A stretch of 16,270 bases of DNA. Origin: UBA1738 sp964388835. Its GTDB lineage: Bacteria > Bacillota > Clostridia > UBA1381. Shown in pieces: positions 1-8,345 of the stretch (position 1 is the stretch's first letter; every line of letters begins with the position of its first letter). Location of the stretch: contig CAYMBZ010000036.1 in NCBI GenBank assembly GCA_964388835.1, positions 1-16,270 of the forward strand, read 5' to 3'. The notes beneath the pieces are model-generated. The model was not told the DNA's origin, did no database searches, and was given only the letters and a program-made list of their open reading frames with translations. Both the position numbers and the translations under genes were made by a program.

Positions 1-10
1 TTTTTTTCAT
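1..10 (-). CDS. Possible 5' end of a divergent gene leaving the window (partial)
   Basis: On the minus strand AAGGAGC (complement of 17-23) is followed six bases later by ATG AAA AAA at 10-2. This is a well-spaced ribosome binding site and a Met-Lys-Lys start, common for exported or membrane proteins. A TATAAT (complement of 75-80) could be the -10 of its promoter, but no good -35 is seen at the right distance. Another ATG at 16-14 lies too close to the ribosome binding site. Only three codons are visible, so no function can be given. The T-rich sequence could mimic such a start by chance. Confidence 0.4.
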
Positions 11-106
11 TTTCATGCTCCTTTTTATTTCGCAAATGTTGAATTTTTTAGTTATATTTACCATTTTTACAGAAATTATACAAAAATGTTTTTTTCATAA
101 ATTGTG

Positions 107-135
107 TTGCATTAAATCTTTTTTTGTACTATAAT
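107..135 (+). promoter_or_regulatory. Sigma-A-type promoter of the PBP-mgtE pair
   Basis: A TTGCAT at 107-112 and a perfect TATAAT at 130-135 are separated by 17 bases. An overlapping second TATAAT lies at 135-140. The -35 matches the consensus only in its TTG; the -10 and the spacing are ideal. Transcription would begin near 142-147, some 30 bases ahead of the TTG start at 177. Confidence 0.6.
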
Positions 136-176
136 ATAATTGGTTATAAATGTAATATACATCGGGAGGTGTCAAT

Positions 177-2588
177 TTGAAACACGCACGAGATAAACAT
201 AAAACTTACGGAAAGGCTTCCGTAAAAAGAAACAGTAGTACACGGTACGAAACTTTTCGGGAGAATACCGACACACGCGGTCGAAGCATACCGAGCACCG
301 CTGCGGAACGCGCGGAGGCGGTAAGAAGATTGGACGAAAAACGTGCCGCAAATGTCAAAAAGAATACGGCACGGAAGAGGTTTTTTGCAAAACTCCGCGC
401 CGTCATTATAATTTGCATATGCGTAGGCGTTGTTATATGCTTAGGTGTCGGAGCCGGTATGTACGCCGCCGTTTCCCGCGAAATAGACGAAATGGATTTC
501 GACGGAATAGCATACAACTTCTCTTCCATTGTTTACGCAAACGATGCAGACGGCAATTCACTGGAAGTCGAATATCTGCACAGCGACGGCAACCGCGAAT
601 GGATTGATTCGGATAAAATTCCTCAGCTTGCAAAGGATGCCGCAATCTCCATTGAGGACGAACGTTTTTACAAGCACAGCGGCGTTGATATAAAACGTAC
701 CGCTGGTGCCGTAATAGGTTGGGTAAAGGCAAAACTCACCGGCACATCCCCATCATACGGCGGAAGTACAATTACCCAGCAGGTAATTAAAAACATAACC
801 AATGAAAAGGACAGGACGGTTACACGTAAGGTTAAGGAAATGATGCGTGCCGTTGCCTTTGAAAAGCGCTTCACCAAAGAAGAAATTTTATCTATGTATC
901 TTAACATAGTCTACTTTGGAAACAATTGCTACGGAATAGAGTCCTCGGCTAAAATGTATTTTTCCAAAAATGCAATCGATTTGACTCTTCCTGAAGCCGC
1001 CATGATTGTCGGGATAACTCAGGCACCGTCAAGGTTTAACCCATTTAAAAACCCCGAAGATACCATAGCAAAGCGAAACACCGTACTCAAAAAAATGTAT
1101 GAACTCGGAAAAATAAGCGAGGAGGAATACACCTCGTCATCCGATTCACCCCTCGGTGTAAATGATAAATACAAAGCTCTCGGTTCCACTGTCTACAGCT
1201 ATTTTGTGGACCAGGTTATAAATGATGTTATTTCCGACTTGCAGACCAAAAAGGGCTATTCACAGACCTTTGCATCACAGCAGGTATTCAGTGGCGGCCT
1301 TAAGATTTATACCACAATGGATGCCGATATACAGAATGCGGTCGAAAGTGTATACACAAGCGCATCCAACTTCCCGGGCGCGGCTAAGGGTACGCAATCC
1401 GCAATGGTTATTATCGACCCGCATACCGGCGAAATCAAGGCAATGGCAGGCGGTGTCGGCACTAAAACCGAAAGCCGCGGATTGAACCGTGCAACCCATG
1501 CAAAACGCCAACCCGGCTCATCTATAAAGCCGCTGTCGGTATATGCCCCGGCGCTTGAAACAGGAAAAATAACCGCCGCTACAATTCTTACCGATGAGCC
1601 CATAACAATCGGCGATTGGTCGCCGAAAAACTCATATAAAGGCTTCAGGGGTGATATGTCATTACGCCACGCAATCGAAATCTCATCGAATATTCCCGCG
1701 GTTAAGACTCTTCAGACCCTGGGAATAGATACGAGCTACAACTTTATGACCAACAAGTTCGGTTTTACCACGTTCCAAGATTCCGACAAGAATTTGAGTG
1801 CACTGGCACTGGGCGGCATGACCGTCGGTGTTTCACCCAAAGAGATGGCATCTGCATACGGAACCTTTGCGAACGGCGGAGTTCATATCACGCCGCACAC
1901 ATACACAAAAGTTCTTGACAGCTCAGGCAAAGTGCTACTTGAAACGAAGCCGGAAAAAACACGCGTTATAAGCGAAGCAAACGCTTTCATTGTAACAAGT
2001 TTCCTGAAGGATGTTGTAAACGGAAGCAGCGGAACCGGAAGAAATGCAAGATTGTCCGGCATCACCGCTTACGGAAAGACCGGAACAAGTAATGACAACA
2101 AAGACAAGTGGTTCTGCGGATACACACCGTATTACGTAGGTGCTGTGTGGTACGGCTATGACAGCGATAAATCGGTAGGCTCCACAAACGTATCCACGCA
2201 AATTTGGAAAAAGGTAATGCAGAAAGTGCATGACGGTTTACCTGAAAAGACCTTTGAACAGCCGGATAATGTAACCGCTGTTTCGGTTTGTCAAAAAACC
2301 GGCAAGCTCTCCTCAGGCGGCTGCACGGCTTCCAAAACGGAATATTTTGTAAAGGGAACACTGCCCACAAAATACTGCGGAAACAAGCACGCCTCAGTAT
2401 CTTCCGGCAGTGCGGAGGAAACATCAAAACCTTCGGCATCACCGTCTGCTTCTCCGAACGAGATAAACGGTGACGTGATTACCGTTCCAAGCGAAACCTC
2501 AACTCCCACGGCTACTCCAAAACCGTCCGCAGCTCCCGCCTCGACTCCTGCCGCAACCGGCGGAGGCGATGTAATAACGCTTGATTAA
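177..2588 (+). CDS. Class A penicillin-binding protein (bifunctional peptidoglycan glycosyltransferase/transpeptidase)
   Basis: This PBP1a-type enzyme polymerises lipid II into glycan strands and cross-links their peptides at the outer face of the membrane. A basic cytoplasmic tail (1-72) precedes one membrane helix (about 75-98). The GT51 domain shows its catalytic Glu160 in EDERFYKHSG, GGSTITQQ at 195-202, and the E-x-x-x-A-x-x-x-E and ILSMYLN blocks at 221-243. The transpeptidase has SxxK with nucleophile Ser448, SxN at 503-505 and KTG at 634-636, so both activities look intact. A Ser/Pro/Thr/Ala-rich tail (about 740-803) ends the 803-residue protein and repeats the string GDVIT twice. The start is TTG at 177, behind GGGAGGT at 164-170. 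The next in-frame Met lies inside the membrane helix, so TTG is preferred. mgtE follows after 42 bases. Confidence 0.95.
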   Translation: MKHARDKHKTYGKASVKRNSSTRYETFRENTDTRGRSIPSTAAERAEAVRRLDEKRAANVKKNTARKRFFAKLRAVIIICICVGVVICLGVGAGMYAAVSREIDEMDFDGIAYNFSSIVYANDADGNSLEVEYLHSDGNREWIDSDKIPQLAKDAAISIEDERFYKHSGVDIKRTAGAVIGWVKAKLTGTSPSYGGSTITQQVIKNITNEKDRTVTRKVKEMMRAVAFEKRFTKEEILSMYLNIVYFGNNCYGIESSAKMYFSKNAIDLTLPEAAMIVGITQAPSRFNPFKNPEDTIAKRNTVLKKMYELGKISEEEYTSSSDSPLGVNDKYKALGSTVYSYFVDQVINDVISDLQTKKGYSQTFASQQVFSGGLKIYTTMDADIQNAVESVYTSASNFPGAAKGTQSAMVIIDPHTGEIKAMAGGVGTKTESRGLNRATHAKRQPGSSIKPLSVYAPALETGKITAATILTDEPITIGDWSPKNSYKGFRGDMSLRHAIEISSNIPAVKTLQTLGIDTSYNFMTNKFGFTTFQDSDKNLSALALGGMTVGVSPKEMASAYGTFANGGVHITPHTYTKVLDSSGKVLLETKPEKTRVISEANAFIVTSFLKDVVNGSSGTGRNARLSGITAYGKTGTSNDNKDKWFCGYTPYYVGAVWYGYDSDKSVGSTNVSTQIWKKVMQKVHDGLPEKTFEQPDNVTAVSVCQKTGKLSSGGCTASKTEYFVKGTLPTKYCGNKHASVSSGSAEETSKPSASPSASPNEINGDVITVPSETSTPTATPKPSAAPASTPAATGGGDVITLD

Positions 2589-2614
2589 AATCTTCACGGA
2601 TAACAATTTTGAAG

Positions 2615-2622
2615 AAGGAGGT
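2615..2622 (+). promoter_or_regulatory. Strong ribosome binding site of mgtE
   Basis: AAGGAGGT is a full match to the anti-Shine-Dalgarno complement and lies eight bases before the ATG at 2631. It lies in the 42-base gap after the PBP gene, which holds no obvious terminator or promoter. This supports co-transcription. Confidence 0.8.
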
Positions 2623-2630
2623 ATATACCG

Positions 2631-3965
2631 ATGATAGATGAAATCATTGAACTTATCGACGTAAAAAAGTATACACAACTTAAAGGAATCCTTTCCGAAA
2701 TGGAGCCGGCTGACGTCGCGGCCCTGTTTGATGATTTGCCTGCGCGGTATATTCCCGTACTGTTCAGACTTCTTCCAAAGGAGCCTGCCGCAGAAGTTTT
2801 TGTAGAACTTGATGCGGATATGCAGGAAATGCTGATTAAAGGGTTCTCGGACAGTGAGCTTAAGGAAGTCATTGATGAGCTTTACCTTGACGATGCGGTT
2901 GATATTATCGAAGAAATGCCGGCAAATGTGGTAAAACGTATTATTAAGCATACCGACCCCGAGATGCGCGCAAGCATAAACGAGGTATTGAATTACCCCA
3001 AAGACAGCGCCGGTTCAATCATGACAATTGAATTTGTTGACCTTAAAGAGGATATGATGGTTCGGGACGCGTTTACAAAAATCCGACGTACCGGTCTTGA
3101 TAAGGAAACAATTTACACTTGCTATGTTACCGACCGTAACCGCGTGCTTATGGGCACGGTTTCCGCAAAAGATTTGCTTCTTTCCGAAGAAGACAGAGTT
3201 ATTTCGGAAATTATGGAAACCAATCCGATTTCGGTAAACACCTTTGAAGATAAAGAGGAAGTTGCGCACGCATTCTCAAAATATGACCTTTTGGCAATGC
3301 CTGTTGTGGATAACGAAAACCGTCTTGTCGGTATCGTTACCTTTGACGATGCCATTGACGTTATGCAGGATGAGGCAACCGAGGATATTGAAAAAATGGC
3401 AGCTATTACGCCGTCGGAAAAGCCATACCTAAAAACCGGAATTATTGACACATTTAAGCAAAGGATTCCATGGCTGTTGCTCCTTATGATTTCCGCAACT
3501 TTTACCGGCAAAATTATCGCACACTTTGAGGATGCTCTCGGAAAGTTCGTTGTTTTAACAACCTTTATCCCAATGATTATGGATACCGGCGGAAACTCGG
3601 GAAGTCAGTCCTCCGTAACCGTTATACGTGGCCTTTCCCTTGATGAAATTCAGTTCCGCGACCTTTTCAAAATAATTTGGAAAGAAATTCGCGTTGCCCT
3701 TATGTGCGGTCTTGTGCTGGCAGGTGCAACCTTTGTAAAAATGATGATTTTCGACAGCCTTTCAATGCAGATTGCGCTTGTGGTTGCCGCAACGTTGTTT
3801 TGTACGGTTTTTGTTGCAAAACTCACCGGATGCACCCTCCCACTACTGGCAAAAAAGGTCGGTTTCGACCCTGCCGTTATGGCAAGTCCTTTTATTACAA
3901 CCATAGTGGATGCCGTTTCATTGTTTATTTACTTTAATATCGCAACACTTATTTTGCATATATAA
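2631..3965 (+). CDS. mgtE: MgtE-family magnesium transporter
   Basis: A homodimeric Mg2+ channel of the cytoplasmic membrane that is gated by intracellular Mg2+. The 444 residues follow the family plan. An acidic helical N domain (about 10-125) and a pair of CBS domains (about 130-255) form the cytoplasmic Mg2+ sensor. Five membrane helices (about 278-443) form the pore. The family signature is visible as FIPMIMDTGGNSGSQ at 312-326. DPAVMASP at 413-420 leads to Asp427, which is 17 residues from the C terminus. It aligns with the pore Asp432 of Thermus thermophilus MgtE, 18 from its end. Length and ends are normal. The gap upstream is only 42 bases, too short for an M-box riboswitch, so any Mg2+ control of expression would have to act before the PBP gene. 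A hairpin at 3966-4023 overlaps the end of the gene. Confidence 0.95.
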   Translation: MIDEIIELIDVKKYTQLKGILSEMEPADVAALFDDLPARYIPVLFRLLPKEPAAEVFVELDADMQEMLIKGFSDSELKEVIDELYLDDAVDIIEEMPANVVKRIIKHTDPEMRASINEVLNYPKDSAGSIMTIEFVDLKEDMMVRDAFTKIRRTGLDKETIYTCYVTDRNRVLMGTVSAKDLLLSEEDRVISEIMETNPISVNTFEDKEEVAHAFSKYDLLAMPVVDNENRLVGIVTFDDAIDVMQDEATEDIEKMAAITPSEKPYLKTGIIDTFKQRIPWLLLLMISATFTGKIIAHFEDALGKFVVLTTFIPMIMDTGGNSGSQSSVTVIRGLSLDEIQFRDLFKIIWKEIRVALMCGLVLAGATFVKMMIFDSLSMQIALVVAATLFCTVFVAKLTGCTLPLLAKKVGFDPAVMASPFITTIVDAVSLFIYFNIATLILHI

Positions 3966-4023
3966 AAACATCCGTCCTGCGGTATGTATCCCCTATCGGG
4001 TGCATATCACAAGGCGGATGTTT
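3966..4023. terminator. Two-part hairpin, probable bidirectional terminator between mgtE and the Asn-rich micro-gene
   Basis: An 11-bp outer stem pairs 3966-3976 with 4013-4023 (one G-T pair). Inside it, 3981-3992 pairs with 3998-4008 with one bulged base, one or two wobbles and a five-base loop. On the minus strand the stem is followed by TTTTTATAT, a good intrinsic terminator tail for the micro-gene ending at 4038. On the plus strand the tail is a weaker TTTACATTATT just after the mgtE stop. It therefore probably serves both convergent genes. Its length and inner stem are more elaborate than a minimal terminator. Confidence 0.7.
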
Positions 4024-4037
4024 ACATTATTACGATT

Positions 4038-4172
4038 TTACTTACAGCTCTTGTTTTCGCTTAAATTGCTGTTTGAGTTCTTGCTTGCATTGCTGTTTTT
4101 ATTTTGATTTGATGTGCTGTTTTGATTGGTTTTATTGCTGTTTTGGTTGGTTTTTGCTTTGTTTTCCGGCAT
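4038..4172 (-). CDS. Asn/Ser/Lys-rich micro-protein of 44 residues, function unknown
   Basis: Reading leftward from ATG at 4172-4170 gives 44 codons and a TAA at 4040-4038. AAGGAGG (complement of 4181-4187) stands eight bases before the start, as strong as any ribosome binding site in the window. The protein begins MPENKAKTNQ and ends LSENKSCK. It has 14 Asn, 9 Ser, 7 Lys, 3 Gln and 3 Thr, making up 36 of 44 residues. There is one Cys (residue 43), one Leu, and no aromatic residues. It has no membrane segment or signal peptide and should be disordered. Near-repeats such as TNQNSNKTNQNS occur in the first half. The gene lies alone between mgtE and recJ and ends at the hairpin at 3966-4023. Small Asn/Gln-rich proteins of this sort recur as hypothetical genes in Clostridia, by recollection. 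A spore-related role is only a guess. That it is a gene rests on the ribosome binding site, terminator and biased composition. Confidence 0.65.
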   Translation of the reverse strand: MPENKAKTNQNSNKTNQNSTSNQNKNSNASKNSNSNLSENKSCK

Positions 4173-4239
4173 TAAAATCTCCTCCTTTCTCATTATACCT
4201 TTAGCTTCCCAAATTCCCGTAAAAATTATGCAACAAAGT

Positions 4240-4258
4240 GTTAAAATTACGTTAAAAT
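4240..4258 (+). repeat. Direct repeat of GTTAAAAT upstream of the recJ promoter
   Basis: GTTAAAAT occurs at 4240-4247 and again at 4251-4258, 11 bases apart, or about one helical turn. The pair ends three bases before the -35 box at 4262. The position fits an AT-rich UP element or an operator for a protein binding one DNA face. No regulator can be named. Confidence 0.35.
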
Positions 4259-4261
4259 CCC

Positions 4262-4290
4262 TTGAAAAATGTACAGAAAAATGGTATAAT
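4262..4290 (+). promoter_or_regulatory. Sigma-A promoter of the recJ-gyrB gene run
   Basis: TTGAAA at 4262-4267 and TATAAT at 4285-4290 are 17 bases apart, with an extended -10 TG at 4282-4283. This is the best promoter in the window. The expected start of transcription is near 4297, giving a leader of about 22 bases that holds GGGAGA at 4308-4313. With the - strand micro-gene starting at 4172, this is a divergent promoter region. It also shows that translation cannot begin at the TTG at 4262. Confidence 0.85.
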
Positions 4291-4318
4291 AAATTATCAA
4301 ATATATCGGGAGAGACGT

Positions 4319-6040
4319 ATGCGCGAAAAAATTTGGGAATTACGAAGCAAACAGCTAAAAAAAGAAGATATCATGCGTTTTGCGGAAAAATATAATTTGC
4401 CCGCGGCGATTGCCGTTATTATGATGAACCGCGGCGTAACCGAGGATAGTGATGTTTCGTCCTATCTGAAAAAAAGTCTTGATGGGATACACAATCCTTT
4501 TCTTTTGGATGATATGGACAAAGCCGCCGATAGGATTTTAGAAGCAGTTTCAAACCACGAAAAAATTGTTGTTTACGGTGATTATGATGCAGACGGAATA
4601 ACATCATGTGCAACGGTATGCAAGTTTTTAAAAAGCATCGATGCCGATGTGAGCTACTATATCCCGGACAGATTTTCCGAAGGGTACGGAATTAATATAA
4701 TGGCGGTGAACCGTATGGCACGCAGTGGTATCAAGCTTATGATAACCGTCGATTGTGGCATAACCGCCGTAGGAGAGGTGGCTTTTGCCAAAACACAGGG
4801 AATGGATGTTATCATAACCGACCATCACACTTGCCGAGAGGAGCTTCCCGAGGCTGTTGCGGTTATAAATCCCAAGCGCGCGGACAGTAAATATCCGTTT
4901 AAAGCACTTGCCGGTGTCGGCGTTGCCTTTAAGCTCGTTCTTGCACTTGCCGTAAGGCTCGGCATGAACACAAAGGAAGTATTCTCCGAATATTCCGAAT
5001 TTGCGGCAATCGGAACCGTCGCCGACGTTGTTTCACTTCTCGGCGAAAATCGAATTATTGCGGACAAGGGCATTAAAGCCATTGAAAATACAAAGAAAAA
5101 AGGTATCAAAGCTCTTATAAACGCCTCAGGGCTTAGCGGAAAAGCGATTGACAGCACTTCCCTTGCCTTTTCAATCGCACCGCGAATGAATGCAGCGGGC
5201 AGAATGGGCGATGCAAGCGTTGCACTTGAGCTTCTCATCTGCGATGATGACGAAAAAGCGGCAGAACTTGCCGAGCGCTTGAATTTTGCGAACTCACAGC
5301 GCAGAAATATTGAAAACAAAATTTACGAAGCGGCGGAGCTCAGCGCCCTTTCATTTGACAAAGAGCAGCTTGTGTATGTTATAAGCGGCGAGGGCTGGCA
5401 CCAAGGTGTTATCGGAATTGCCGCCTCAAAACTTTGTGAAAAGTTTTACCGCCCATGTATTCTTATTTCCTGTGAAAACGGAAAGGGAAAGGGTTCGGGC
5501 CGTTCCGTTGCCGAAATTAATTTGTTCGACGCACTTTCGGACAGCGAAGAACTTCTCATCGCATTCGGCGGACACGCGATGGCGGCCGGTCTTACCGTAA
5601 GCGAGGATAAAATAGATGAATTCCGTCAAAAAATAAACGCTTATGTGAAAAACAATACGGATGTATCCACACTTGTTCCGAAGCTGAAAATCGATTGTGT
5701 ATTAAACGGCGCAAGCATGAATATAAATTCCGCAAAAATGCTATCTTTGCTTGAGCCTTTCGGTGAGGGTAACGACGTTCCCGTTTTCGCAGCATGCGGC
5801 ATGAAAATTTTGTCCGCTTCGACAATGGGACAGGACAACAGGCATTTGCGCCTACGTCTTTCGGACGGAAACAGTATATACAGTGCGGCATGGTTCAATA
5901 TGGGCGATATCTGCAATGAATTTCATTCCGGTGATATGGTTAATATCGCCTTTACCATGAGTATAAACAATTACCAAGGCAGTGAAAACCTGCAGTTGCT
6001 GATAAAAGATATAAGAAAAGACATTGGCAGACAAATTTAA
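4319..6040 (+). CDS. recJ: Single-stranded-DNA-specific 5'-3' exonuclease RecJ
   Basis: RecJ degrades single-stranded DNA 5' to 3' in RecF-pathway recombination and in repair. The 573-residue protein has the DHH phosphoesterase core, with metal-ligand motifs DYDADG at 88-93, VDCGIT around Asp145 and DHH at 168-170. IAPRMNAAGRMGD lies at 286-298. The DHHA1 domain follows, with GWHQGVIGI at 359-367 and GGHAMAAG at 417-424, and the C-terminal part (about 455-570) should be the OB fold. Length suits the Firmicutes form without long extensions. The ATG at 4319 is chosen because it follows GGGAG at 4308-4312. A longer frame opening with TTG at 4262 would add 19 residues, but that TTG is the -35 box of the promoter. 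rel follows after 32 bases. Confidence 0.95.
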   Translation: MREKIWELRSKQLKKEDIMRFAEKYNLPAAIAVIMMNRGVTEDSDVSSYLKKSLDGIHNPFLLDDMDKAADRILEAVSNHEKIVVYGDYDADGITSCATVCKFLKSIDADVSYYIPDRFSEGYGINIMAVNRMARSGIKLMITVDCGITAVGEVAFAKTQGMDVIITDHHTCREELPEAVAVINPKRADSKYPFKALAGVGVAFKLVLALAVRLGMNTKEVFSEYSEFAAIGTVADVVSLLGENRIIADKGIKAIENTKKKGIKALINASGLSGKAIDSTSLAFSIAPRMNAAGRMGDASVALELLICDDDEKAAELAERLNFANSQRRNIENKIYEAAELSALSFDKEQLVYVISGEGWHQGVIGIAASKLCEKFYRPCILISCENGKGKGSGRSVAEINLFDALSDSEELLIAFGGHAMAAGLTVSEDKIDEFRQKINAYVKNNTDVSTLVPKLKIDCVLNGASMNINSAKMLSLLEPFGEGNDVPVFAACGMKILSASTMGQDNRHLRLRLSDGNSIYSAAWFNMGDICNEFHSGDMVNIAFTMSINNYQGSENLQLLIKDIRKDIGRQI

Positions 6041-6072
6041 AACAAATCTTATGCAATACAAGGAGGAATAAT

Positions 6073-8307
6073 ATGAACAAAAAACAGAATACCGTTATAT
6101 TTAATTCTTCCGAAACACTTCCGCATATAGCGGATGAAACCGACGTTATCGTAGATAAAATCATCGACATGGTCAAAGGGTACAGTCCCAAAGCGAATAC
6201 CGACATGATTTACGTTGCCTACCGAATGGCAAAAGCGGCGCACAAAAATCAATTCAGAAAATCGGGAGAGCCGTATATAATACATCCCGTTCAGATTGCA
6301 TATATTGCCGCAGAGCTTGCAATGGATAATATTGCCGTATGCGCGGCTCTTCTCCATGATGTTATAGAGGATACGCCATATACCTTTGACGATATCGTTA
6401 TGCTTTTCGGCAGACCGGTTGCCGAAATCGTGGAAGGCGTCACGAAGCTCAAGAAAATCCAGTACCGCGACCACCAGGACGAGCAGGTAGAGAATCTCAG
6501 AAAAATGTTTTTCGCCATGAGCAAGGATATCCGCGTGGTCATGATTAAGCTGATTGACCGATTGCACAACATGCGTACCCTCGCATTTATGCCTCCCGAA
6601 AAACAGCTTTATATCGCAAAGGAAACTCTTGATGTTTACGCTCCTCTTGCGCACAGACTCGGTATTTCGAAAATAAAATCTGAGCTTGAGGATTTATCTC
6701 TAAAATATCTTGACCCTGTAGCTTATGAAGAAATCACCGAAAGCATTAACAGGAAAAAAAGCGAACGTGAGGCATTTGTTTCGGAGATTATTGCGACATT
6801 AAAAAAGCGAATGGCGGACAGCGGAATCGATTGCGAAATAACCGGACGTGCCAAGCATTTTTACAGCATATTCCGCAAAATGTACGCGCAAAACAAGACA
6901 ATTGACGAAATTTATGATTTATTCGCAGTACGCGTAATTGTCAATACCGTTGCGGAATGTTACGCGGTTTTGGGTATGGTGCATGAAATGTACACACCAC
7001 TTCCGATGCGATTTAAAGATTACATCGCAATGCCCAAGCCGAATATGTATCAATCCCTCCATACAACAGTTGTGGGAACAGACGGAACGCCCTTTGAAAT
7101 TCAAATCAGAACCCACGAAATGCACAAGGTTGCCCAGGAGGGTATCGCGGCACATTGGAAATACAAGGAGGGCAAATCCGGCACGGATTCCATGGACAAG
7201 GAGCTTGAATGGGTTCGCAAGCTGATGGAAACACAAGCGGATATTATGGATGCCGATGTATTTATGAACAGCTTAAAAATAGATATGTTCTCGGATCAAG
7301 TTTTTGCCTTTACCCCCCGCGGCAAGGTTATCCCCCTCCCCAACGGCTCCACCGTAATCGACTTTGCATTTGCAATTCATACGCAAGTCGGCAGTAAAAT
7401 GGTCGGCGCAAAGGCTAACGGAAAAATAGTAACCAACACATATAAACTTCAAAACGGTGATATAATCGAAATTCTGACCTCGCCCCAGGCAAAGGGTCCG
7501 AGCAGAGATTGGCTTAAAATAGTAAAAACATCTCAGGCTAAAAGTAAGATAAATCAGTGGCTGAAAAACGAACGGCGTGACGAAAATATTATTCACGGCA
7601 AGGAAATCCTTGAAAAGGAAGCAAAGCGCCTTAATATTCCGTTCTCACGACTTTTTAGAGAAGAATGGCTTACCCCGGTTTACAAAAAATACACCCTCGG
7701 CGGAATAGAGGATTTGTACGCAAGTGTCGGATACGGCGGTCTGTCATCTCAAAAAATCATCATGCGTCTGCGTGAGGAATATATCCGCGAACAGAAGAAA
7801 AATGAGCCTGTTTCGAAAAAAACCACGCATGCTGTACGCAAAAAGATAAATACCACAGGAATTGAAGTAAAGGGAATAGACAATTGCCTTATACGCCTTT
7901 CAAAATGCTGTAATCCTGTTCCCGGTGATGAAATAGTCGGATTTATTACAAAAGGTCGCGGTGTTTCGGTACACAGAGCGGATTGCCCAAACATTCAACC
8001 GGGTGCGCTGTCCGACGAAGATAAAAATCGTTTTATATTTGTCAGCTGGACAGGAGAAAACCGAAGCTCATACATCGCCACACTGAGAGTTGAAGCGGAG
8101 GACGGTCCCGGAATGATGATGAAAGTTTCCACCGTGCTTGCGGAGCTTTCAATGAACTGTACCTCGGTTAATGCCAGAAGTACAAAGGACAGAATTTCGG
8201 TTATGACTTTCGGCGTTGAGATACAAGGCACCGAGGAGCTGAAAAAAGCAATGAACCGAATAAGCGCTATCCCCGGAGTTATTTCCGTAACCAGAACCAC
8301 AAACTAA
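6073..8307 (+). CDS. relA: Bifunctional (p)ppGpp synthetase/hydrolase (Rel/SpoT family)
   Basis: This is the stringent-response enzyme that makes (p)ppGpp from ATP and GTP or GDP on starved ribosomes, and also hydrolyses it. The HD hydrolase domain (about 40-200) keeps His71, His95, Asp96 and Asp162. Their spacing (24, 1 and 66) equals that of His53, His77, Asp78 and Asp144 in the Streptococcus equisimilis enzyme. The synthetase domain (about 230-370) has Asp282, RFKD at 313-316 and FEIQIRT at 341-347. RFKD rather than an acidic ExDD marks a bifunctional enzyme. TGS (about 408-468), a helical region, the CC zinc-finger-type segment near 612-638 and an ACT domain (about 668-742) complete the full-length 744 residues. 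AAGGAGG at 6060-6066 lies six bases before ATG. No apt gene lies between recJ and rel, unlike many Clostridia. Confidence 0.96.
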   Translation: MNKKQNTVIFNSSETLPHIADETDVIVDKIIDMVKGYSPKANTDMIYVAYRMAKAAHKNQFRKSGEPYIIHPVQIAYIAAELAMDNIAVCAALLHDVIEDTPYTFDDIVMLFGRPVAEIVEGVTKLKKIQYRDHQDEQVENLRKMFFAMSKDIRVVMIKLIDRLHNMRTLAFMPPEKQLYIAKETLDVYAPLAHRLGISKIKSELEDLSLKYLDPVAYEEITESINRKKSEREAFVSEIIATLKKRMADSGIDCEITGRAKHFYSIFRKMYAQNKTIDEIYDLFAVRVIVNTVAECYAVLGMVHEMYTPLPMRFKDYIAMPKPNMYQSLHTTVVGTDGTPFEIQIRTHEMHKVAQEGIAAHWKYKEGKSGTDSMDKELEWVRKLMETQADIMDADVFMNSLKIDMFSDQVFAFTPRGKVIPLPNGSTVIDFAFAIHTQVGSKMVGAKANGKIVTNTYKLQNGDIIEILTSPQAKGPSRDWLKIVKTSQAKSKINQWLKNERRDENIIHGKEILEKEAKRLNIPFSRLFREEWLTPVYKKYTLGGIEDLYASVGYGGLSSQKIIMRLREEYIREQKKNEPVSKKTTHAVRKKINTTGIEVKGIDNCLIRLSKCCNPVPGDEIVGFITKGRGVSVHRADCPNIQPGALSDEDKNRFIFVSWTGENRSSYIATLRVEAEDGPGMMMKVSTVLAELSMNCTSVNARSTKDRISVMTFGVEIQGTEELKKAMNRISAIPGVISVTRTTN

Positions 8308-8345
8308 AAGCATAGATTTTAAGACTTTATTCAGAAAGGATTGCT

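Noticed and set aside
2589..2630. M-box Mg2+ riboswitch before mgtE
   Set aside because: The gap is 42 bases, far too short for the roughly 160-base element.
3305..3313. Perfect DnaA box (TGTGGATAA) inside mgtE
   Set aside because: A single site inside a coding sequence, in codons for Val-Val-Asp-Asn; chance is the simplest explanation.
4190..4240. Promoter of the Asn-rich micro-gene
   Set aside because: A TATAAT (complement of 4192-4197) exists, but it would start the mRNA inside the ribosome binding site and has no -35. A GCATA resembling a forespore sigma -35 has no matching -10. No promoter was assigned.
4126..4395. An 89-codon + strand frame with hydrophobic start, over the recJ promoter
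   Set aside because: It is antisense to the Asn-rich micro-gene (poly-Asn codons read backward give Leu/Phe/Val), has no ribosome binding site and overlaps recJ.
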